From CALZIK01 sp046756565 (lineage in GTDB: Bacteria; Acidobacteriota; Thermoanaerobaculia; Multivoradales; JAHEKO01): a DNA stretch of 44,249 nucleotides. Below the pieces are notes generated by a model. The model saw only the letters and a program-made list of their open reading frames with translations, ran no database searches and had not been told where the DNA came from. A program made the translations under genes and the position numbers. Shown here in pieces: positions 39,213 through 44,249 of this stretch. The stretch's first letter is position 1, and each line of letters begins with the position of its first letter. The stretch lies in assembly GCA_046756565.1 (NCBI GenBank), contig JBHHWO010000019.1, forward strand, positions 1 to 44,249, given 5' to 3'.

Positions 39213-41779
39213 CACTTCGGATAGTACCCACGGAGTGTGCGAGCTTTCAATTTGCCGCCTTGAACTACGAGGTCGATCGTCCGGAATTCCTCATCGCCGC
39301 TCGAGTTGTCGGAGTTGTAGGCGATGAAGTACTGACTCCGGAGCTCGTCCTCGATTTCATTGTAGACACCCGCGAGCTCGGAGGCTTGTTTGATGAAGAA
39401 GCTCCGGCCGCCGGTCTCGGAGGCAAGCCGGTTGAGCTTGCCCCGGATGCCGGTCTTGAGGGTCCCGACGTTGAGGCCCACGGTATAGACCACGACTCCG
39501 CTCCGTCGAGCGTATTCGAGGGCGTCCCGAAACGCGTAGTGGCTGGCCGAGTCGTCTCCGTCGGAAAGGAGAATCAGGGCCCGCTGCCCGCGAAACCCGC
39601 GAAAGTAGTACAAGCTGGTCACGACGGCGTCGTGGAGAGCGGTCCAGCCGATCGACTGCAGGCCCTCGAGCGACGCCTCGACCGCGCGCAGGTCGTCGGT
39701 GGGAGGCACCAGAAGGGCCGTTTCACGGGCAAAGCTCACCAGAAACGCGCTGTCCGTCGGCGACATTACGTTGCGGAGGAATCCGACCGCCGCTTTCTGG
39801 GCCTCAGGCAGCGCGGTCGCCATCGAACCGGACGTGTCGATAGTGATGCCGATCGACAGCGGCAGGTTCTGGACGTGCTCGAACCGATCGATGGCTTGAG
39901 CGCGTCCGTCCTCCAGCACTTTGAAATCGGAGGCACCCAGCCCGGCTACCGGACGTCCGCTCTTGTCCAGGACGGTGGCCAGCATCTCGACGAGGTTCAC
40001 CTCCAGCGTTTCGAGGAACTCCGGTGAGTTCAAGAAACGGACCGCTTCGGCGCGCGTACCGTCGTCGAGCGTCGCGGCGACGGTCAGATAGGCCGTCTCC
40101 ACGTCCGCTTGGTCCGGCACGTCGACCATGATCCGCCAGGGATCGTCGTCCAGCGTTTGCAGGAGCTCGTCGTTCAGTAGGAAGTCGACCCTCTCGATAA
40201 TCCGCTCGTCGGGAATCGTGACCTCGGCCCACACCGGAATCCGGCCCGAGACCTTCTCGTCCTTCCGGGGTGACGTGATCCGCACGGAGAACGACCCGCG
40301 TGGCTGGTTCAATACGACCTCGTCGAATGCCACCAGCTCGCCGTCGGCGTCGAAGCCCTCGGCTCGGATCACCTGTTCGGTGGGGTATTCCGACAACCGC
40401 AGGTCCACGGTGAATGGCGACTGCTTGCGTCGAACCTGCGGGTAGCCGTCGACCGAAAACACGACCTCGGCTATACGGATCCCCGAGACCAGGGCCTCGG
40501 CCCGCCAGGTTCCCAAGGCCAGCCGGCCGTCGGGCGGCGCCAGGAGGAGACTGTCTTCGCCGGCAATCCGCGACTCGGCAAGCTCACGATCGATCTCGAC
40601 GACTATCAGATCCTTGGTCAAAGCGGTATCGCCTCTCTGGGTCTGAGTTGGCACCCACGTCCCCTTGGCAGCGTGAACGACGGCACCGCTGACCTCGTCG
40701 ATCACCTTGAAGCGGAGAAGATACGCCCGCTCGGATCTCAAAGCCCGTTCCACGGCGAGACCTATCGGAACCTCCCGGGTCGGCGGCGGCAGCTTGAATC
40801 GCACCCGGTAGGTCTCGAACAGCGTGCCGTCCTGCTCGACAGTTCCCTCGACGGTGAGCCTGTGCTGCGGAGCCAGGTCTTCGCCGCCCTCGACCAACCC
40901 CAGCTCGGCGTCCATGGGAACCGTGAGGAGGGCACGAACCACGGTCCTCTGTCCCCGCCGCTCGGGAAAGAAAAACTCGACGTCGCCGAGCTCGAGTGCC
41001 GTCGGGGTCTCGGGCAGCGCCGTGCGAGCGGCTTCGGCGGCCCAGGCCGAGCGATCGGCGGGCGGTCGCAGCAGATCCAACAGCTCGTCGTTTGTAGGAC
41101 GACCTTCCCGGTGTCCGCTGAGCCCGGCTACGCCGGTGACCGCGTCGATGAACAGAGCGTCATCGCAGGCCTGGATGTCGAAACGCTTGCCCTGGATGAA
41201 ACGGCGCAGTTCCTCGTACTGCTGCAGCCAGTACGCCATGTCCTTGTTGTAGAGAGCCCGTTTCGAATCGAGGGGGATCCACAGCCGGTGGGGACCCTCC
41301 GGACCTCGCCTGTAGAAGACCAGCCGGTGCCGGCTGACCGGCTCCGGGTAGGTCCAGACCTCGATGGGCTGGAAGGTCTGTCCACATTCGACCTGCCTGC
41401 GCTCGGTGGGAAGGCCATGCAGAAAGATGGCCTTGGATCGGTCGTCGACGAAGCTGTTGAACTCCTGAAACACGAGCGCGCGGCGCTTTTCGATTCCATC
41501 CACCAGCTCGTTCAGTGGAGTCTCCGGGACGGGATCCTCGGAGAGAAAGCCGGCGATCCAGGTTGCGCGGGCCGCGGGGTCCATTCGTCGCAGGGCGTCG
41601 CGCTCGTCGCGGTCGAGCAGCAGCCCGGGCCCATCGGTGAAGAAGGCACGGTCTCGCTCCGGCCAGAGGACGGGGCTGTCCTCGGCCTCGGCCGCAAGAG
41701 CCGGCCCGAACAGCACGAGCGCGCAGAGGATCAGCGCGGAAGCGGCCTTTGAGCAAGCTACTGGGGATACGGTCGTCAT
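39212..41779 (-). CDS. Exported GWxTD-like and VWFA-related Acidobacterial domain protein
   Basis: An 855-residue secreted protein. It has a signal peptide (ASALILCALVLFGPALAAEAED). An N-terminal region about residues 75-200 (RALVFQEFNSFVDDRSKAIFLHGLPTERRQVECG and EVWTYPE) resembles the GWxTD domain. Two beta-sandwich regions follow, and a C-terminal VWFA domain has the metal-binding DTSGS in LSIGITIDTSGSMATALPEAQKAAVGFLRNV, then LILLSDGDDSASHYAFRDALEYARRSGVVVYTVGLNVG, the TIGR03436 pattern. Such proteins are abundant in Acidobacteriota, but their role is unknown; adhesion or matrix binding is a common guess. ATG at 41779 has GAGGAA 8 bases upstream. It is coupled to the following membrane protein gene. 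Confidence 0.88.
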   Translation of the reverse strand: MTTVSPVACSKAASALILCALVLFGPALAAEAEDSPVLWPERDRAFFTDGPGLLLDRDERDALRRMDPAARATWIAGFLSEDPVPETPLNELVDGIEKRRALVFQEFNSFVDDRSKAIFLHGLPTERRQVECGQTFQPIEVWTYPEPVSRHRLVFYRRGPEGPHRLWIPLDSKRALYNKDMAYWLQQYEELRRFIQGKRFDIQACDDALFIDAVTGVAGLSGHREGRPTNDELLDLLRPPADRSAWAAEAARTALPETPTALELGDVEFFFPERRGQRTVVRALLTVPMDAELGLVEGGEDLAPQHRLTVEGTVEQDGTLFETYRVRFKLPPPTREVPIGLAVERALRSERAYLLRFKVIDEVSGAVVHAAKGTWVPTQTQRGDTALTKDLIVVEIDRELAESRIAGEDSLLLAPPDGRLALGTWRAEALVSGIRIAEVVFSVDGYPQVRRKQSPFTVDLRLSEYPTEQVIRAEGFDADGELVAFDEVVLNQPRGSFSVRITSPRKDEKVSGRIPVWAEVTIPDERIIERVDFLLNDELLQTLDDDPWRIMVDVPDQADVETAYLTVAATLDDGTRAEAVRFLNSPEFLETLEVNLVEMLATVLDKSGRPVAGLGASDFKVLEDGRAQAIDRFEHVQNLPLSIGITIDTSGSMATALPEAQKAAVGFLRNVMSPTDSAFLVSFARETALLVPPTDDLRAVEASLEGLQSIGWTALHDAVVTSLYYFRGFRGQRALILLSDGDDSASHYAFRDALEYARRSGVVVYTVGLNVGTLKTGIRGKLNRLASETGGRSFFIKQASELAGVYNEIEDELRSQYFIAYNSDNSSGDEEFRTIDLVVQGGKLKARTLRGYYPK

Positions 41780-41830
41780 GTTCGATTCCTCATTTGGAGG
41801 CAAAGACTGCAAGTCGATTGCCAGAAGCCG

Positions 41831-41836
41831 TATAGT
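41831..41836 (+). promoter_or_regulatory. Candidate -10 box upstream of the YhaM-like gene
   Basis: TATAGT lies 41 bases before the ATG at 41877 in the 97-base divergent gap. No strong -35 is seen 17 bases upstream (CTGCAA is weak), so this is tentative. Confidence 0.25.
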
Positions 41837-41876
41837 TGTCCGGCCAGGCCGGCTGCAACCGGCCGCGGATTTAATC

Positions 41877-42899
41877 ATGTCAACTCGTCAGAACGTGCCT
41901 ATCGCCGATTGGCAGCCCGGCGACTCAGTCTCGGGTTTCGCTCTCGTTTCACGCAAGGAACGTCGGCAGGATCGCAACGCACGAGACTACATCGACCTCG
42001 AGCTGACCGATAATACGGGGGCCGTCTTCGCAAAGATCTGGGCCGACAGCCCTGCCATGGACGCGGATTTCGATGCCCACGACTTCGTCGCCTTTCGGGG
42101 CCTGGTCAAGAGCTTCCGGGACCAGATCCAGCTGAGCGTCGACCAGTGCCGCCGTGCCAACGACGACGACCGGAAGCACGGATTCGACGAAGGCCAATTG
42201 ATTCCATCGACGCCGGAAGATCCCGAAGACCTCTGGAGGCGGCTGGAAGCGATCTATCGAAGCGTCGATTCACCGCCCCTGGAACGGCTGGCGCGAGAAA
42301 CGCTGACCATTCACGGCAAGGCTCTCAAGGAACACCCGGCGGCAAAGTCGATCCATCACGCCTACCGGGGCGGCCTGCTAGAGCATGTGGTGTCGATGGC
42401 GGAGCTGGCGTCGGCGGTCGCCAAGCACTACCCGGAGCTGGACCGGAGCCTTCTTCTGCTGGGTGTTCTCTTCCATGACCTCGGGAAGCTTGTCGAGATC
42501 GGCGCCATGCCGGCCAACGACTACACGCCGGAAGGCCAACTGATCGGGCACGTGGCGCTGGGCCGCGATCTTCTGCGAGAACGCTGCGCCGAGATTCCGG
42601 GATTCCCGAAAGACGTGCTCCTCCAGCTGGAACATCTCGTTCTTTCCCACCAGGGCCGCCTCGAGTTCGGCTCGCCGGTCGAGCCGCGCACGGCCGAGGC
42701 TCTGGCGCTTCACATGATCGACAATCTCGACGCGAAGCTGGCACAGCTGCGGCAGGCGGCGCGGCGTCAGAGCGGATTCCGGTACCTACGGGGCCTCGGC
42801 CGTTGGATGCTGCTGGCCTCCGCTGGTCCCAACGGGGATCCCGACGACAACACCGAAGACAGCTCTCAGCTCGAACTCGGAGCGCTCGGGAGCTCCTAG
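41877..42899 (+). CDS. YhaM-like HD-domain 3'-5' exoribonuclease with OB fold
   Basis: A 340-residue protein. Residues 15-105 form an OB fold (GDSVSGFALVSRKERRQDRNARDYIDLELTDNTGAVFAKIW), and residues about 130-320 an HD phosphohydrolase domain with HHAYRGGLLEHVVSMAELASAV and LLGVLFHDLGKLVEIGAMPANDYTPEGQLIGHV, carrying the HD metal ligands. This arrangement matches the YhaM family of 3'-5' exonucleases. ATG at 41877 is the natural start for the OB fold; a longer frame crosses the divergent gene's start. The C-terminus is Asp/Ser-rich. Its TAG stop is the first CTAG of a repeat cluster. Confidence 0.88.
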   Translation: MSTRQNVPIADWQPGDSVSGFALVSRKERRQDRNARDYIDLELTDNTGAVFAKIWADSPAMDADFDAHDFVAFRGLVKSFRDQIQLSVDQCRRANDDDRKHGFDEGQLIPSTPEDPEDLWRRLEAIYRSVDSPPLERLARETLTIHGKALKEHPAAKSIHHAYRGGLLEHVVSMAELASAVAKHYPELDRSLLLLGVLFHDLGKLVEIGAMPANDYTPEGQLIGHVALGRDLLRERCAEIPGFPKDVLLQLEHLVLSHQGRLEFGSPVEPRTAEALALHMIDNLDAKLAQLRQAARRQSGFRYLRGLGRWMLLASAGPNGDPDDNTEDSSQLELGALGSS

Positions 42900-43095
42900 T
42901 GGCCTGTAACACCCAAATCGATACTACCTGGCCGGCCCTCGTCGCCGATCTCTGCGTTGCGCCTCCTCGACATAGGCACCGCTATGCCTGCGTCAGCGCG
43001 CCTTGACCTCGACGACGAATGGCTCGACCATCTAGTGTCCTGTCCAGCTGATTCGGCGTCTGGGCTCGTTTCCGGGCTGCGGCGGCGCGTGCTAG
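42896..43095 (+). repeat. Cluster of three CTAG(TG) repeat ends, copy B
   Basis: Three ends in the same orientation begin at 42896 (CTAGTGGCCTGTAACACCCA, shared with 9757), 43032 (CTAGTGTCCTGTCC) and 43092 (CTAGTGTCCGC). Within the first lies a hairpin core, TTGCGCCTCCTCGA-CATAG-GCACCG-CTATG-CCTGCGTC (about 42958-42993), followed by AGCGCGCCTTG, the same layout as the centre of copy C. No matching inverted right ends are present. This looks like nested or partial copies piled into one gap, and it precedes the HMG-CoA synthase gene. Confidence 0.7.
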
Positions 43096-43151
43096 TGTCC
43101 GCTACTTACCCCCCGGGAGTCTCGTACAACTCGTCAGCCAGGGAGGACCCT

Positions 43152-44249
43152 ATGACTTCACACGCAATGGCTTTGCGTCCTACGGGTATCGCTTCGATCG
43201 GACTCAACTTCCCGCCGCTGGCAATGTCGGTCGAAGAATTGGCCCCGCTCCGAGGCGAAGATCCCAAGAAATACACCCACGGCCTCGGCTGCGAATCCAT
43301 GTCTCTGTGCACGCCTGACTACGGGGTCGTGGAGCTGGCCACCGAAGCGGCACGGCGTGCGCTCGACCGCTGGAGAGGCGAGCGGAGCCAGATCGGAATG
43401 GTCGCGGTAGGCACCGAGACGGCCGTCGACATGAGCCGCCCACTCTCCGCCTGGGTGGCCGACAACCTCGGCTTGAGCGGTGCCGTGCGCTCATACGAGG
43501 TCAAGCACGCCTGCTACGGCGGAACTCTGGCGGTCCGGCAGGCCGCCGAATGGCGGATGTCTGGAGCCGCGGGCGACCAAGCGGCTTTGGTCGTGGCCGC
43601 CGATGAGGCCCTCTACGAGCAGGGCGACCCCGGGGAGCCCACTCAAGGCGCCGGAGCGGTGGCCATGGTCATCGACGAACCCGAGGTGGCCGCGATTGAC
43701 CCGGTTTCCTACCCTTGGAGCGAGCCGGAGTTCGACTTCTGGCGCCCGGTCGGTGAGAACTACCCCCGGGTCGACGGCCCGTTGAGCCTGGACTGCTACA
43801 AGCGCGCGGCCGAGAACTGCTTCAAAGCGCTGGTGGGCAAGCGCGACCCGGAGCGGGTGCTGTCCGAGATTGCGGCCATATGCTTTCACGTGCCGTTTCC
43901 CAAGATGGTCAAGAAAGCGGTCTTCCGGGTCGGCGAGTTCTTTCAGTGGGACGCCGAACGCATCGAACGGTTCTTCCTCGAAAAGGTGAACCCGACCATG
44001 GTGTGGAATCGCCTGTGCGGCAACGCCTACACTGCGAGCCTGTGGATCTCGGTGGCCAACGCCCTCAAGGGCCTCGCTGTCGGGCAACGTGTGGCGGCAT
44101 TCTCGTACGGCTCGGGGTTCGGCGCCGAGCTCTTGATGCTCGAAGCCGGACCACAGGCCGCCGACGGTGCCTGGGTTGGCGACGTCGAGGCGGATCTCGC
44201 GCAACGTCGGGAGATCGACGGACCTACCTACAGCGACACTCGCGCCTAG
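43152..44249 (+). CDS. mvaS: Hydroxymethylglutaryl-CoA synthase
   Basis: Condenses acetyl-CoA with acetoacetyl-CoA to HMG-CoA, for the mevalonate route or for polyketide beta-branching. The 365-residue thiolase-fold enzyme has ELATEAARRALDRW, the catalytic Glu in VAVGTETAVDMSRP, the catalytic Cys in YEVKHACYGGTLAVRQA, and the His in AAICFHVPFPKMVKKAV, then VWNRLCGNAYTASLWISVANALKGLAVGQRVAAFSYGSGFGAELL. Length and motifs fit bacterial HMG-CoA synthases. ATG at 43152 has GGGAGG 5 bases upstream; the longer frame to 42957 runs through repeats. The TAG stop is the last codon of the window and again lies in CTAG. Downstream genes, not visible, would tell its pathway. Confidence 0.92.
   Translation: MTSHAMALRPTGIASIGLNFPPLAMSVEELAPLRGEDPKKYTHGLGCESMSLCTPDYGVVELATEAARRALDRWRGERSQIGMVAVGTETAVDMSRPLSAWVADNLGLSGAVRSYEVKHACYGGTLAVRQAAEWRMSGAAGDQAALVVAADEALYEQGDPGEPTQGAGAVAMVIDEPEVAAIDPVSYPWSEPEFDFWRPVGENYPRVDGPLSLDCYKRAAENCFKALVGKRDPERVLSEIAAICFHVPFPKMVKKAVFRVGEFFQWDAERIERFFLEKVNPTMVWNRLCGNAYTASLWISVANALKGLAVGQRVAAFSYGSGFGAELLMLEAGPQAADGAWVGDVEADLAQRREIDGPTYSDTRA

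Noticed and set aside
42957..43151. N-terminal extension of the HMG-CoA synthase frame
   Set aside because: The extra 65 codons run through the repeat cluster, while ATG at 43152 has a strong ribosome binding site and fits the family start.
1..44249. CRISPR arrays, tRNA or rRNA genes, integrase or transposase genes
   Set aside because: None was seen: no regularly spaced direct repeats, no tRNA T-arm in a cloverleaf context, and no recombinase motifs. A covariance search was not possible here.

Overview
The window is GC-rich and densely coded, with short intergenic gaps, many 1-4 base stop/start overlaps and frequent GTG starts. The best guess for the source is an Acidobacteriota-like bacterium, possibly Thermoanaerobaculia. 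This rests mainly on the exported protein at 39212-41779, which joins a GWxTD-like N-terminal region to a VWFA-related Acidobacterial domain. It is inferred from gene content only. No rRNA, tRNA, CRISPR array, phage module or transposase gene was seen, so this is a chromosomal housekeeping segment.

Layout. 1-929: 3'-truncated lipoprotein gene, divergent from an SLC13-type permease (1070-2854). 2844-5082 (minus): mutM, a HAD hydrolase and udk. 5164-6087: a spore-photolyase-like radical SAM relative that has lost its cluster cysteines. 6130-9757 (minus): a 5'-truncated rlmH, a DksA/TraR zinc finger protein, a LapA-LapB-like TPR protein and a divergent holA. 9952-15779 (plus): an alpha/beta hydrolase without its nucleophile, ileS and a phosphomannomutase/phosphoglucomutase. 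15780-16145: gene-free and repeat-rich. 16146-18562 (minus): a YugP-like membrane protease and an ECF sigma/anti-sigma pair. 18595-23058: SLOG-family protein, acyl-CoA thioesterase, tdk, IscA-type protein, YgfZ, a hydrolase and a rhodanese-like protein. 23217-28478 (minus): a branched-chain acyl-CoA cluster with carboxylase beta subunit, an HMG-CoA-lyase-like protein with a membrane tail, a membrane-anchored histone-fold protein, an enoyl-CoA hydratase, a HAD hydrolase and a small unknown. 28522-34651: MoaD-MoaE fusion, a membrane peptidase, E1-like MoeB/rhodanese, JAMM protease, rhomboid, xseB and xseA. 34667-41779: an unknown protein, a large STAND/TPR ATPase, an unknown membrane-anchored protein and the VWFA protein. 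41877-44249: a YhaM-like nuclease and HMG-CoA synthase.

The most distinctive non-coding signal is a family of short palindromic elements whose ends read CTAG(TG..). They lie at 9757, 15895-16073, 16940-17121, 23055-23220 and 42896-43095. Their CTAG ends repeatedly coincide with TAG stop codons of flanking genes. They share a central hairpin flanked by a GCTCCTC-like and a CGTCGCGCC-like block. No transposase is present, so they look like non-autonomous mobile elements.

Other notable signals are several apparent pseudo-enzymes (radical SAM without cysteines, hydrolase with Ser to Pro, rhodanese without Cys, lyase with Cys to Ala), a histone fold joined to membrane helices, and an xseA gene with no canonical start codon at the expected place. 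The genes at 28522-33030 together resemble a ubiquitin-like sulfur-transfer set: Ubl fusion, E1-like enzyme, JAMM protease and rhomboid.
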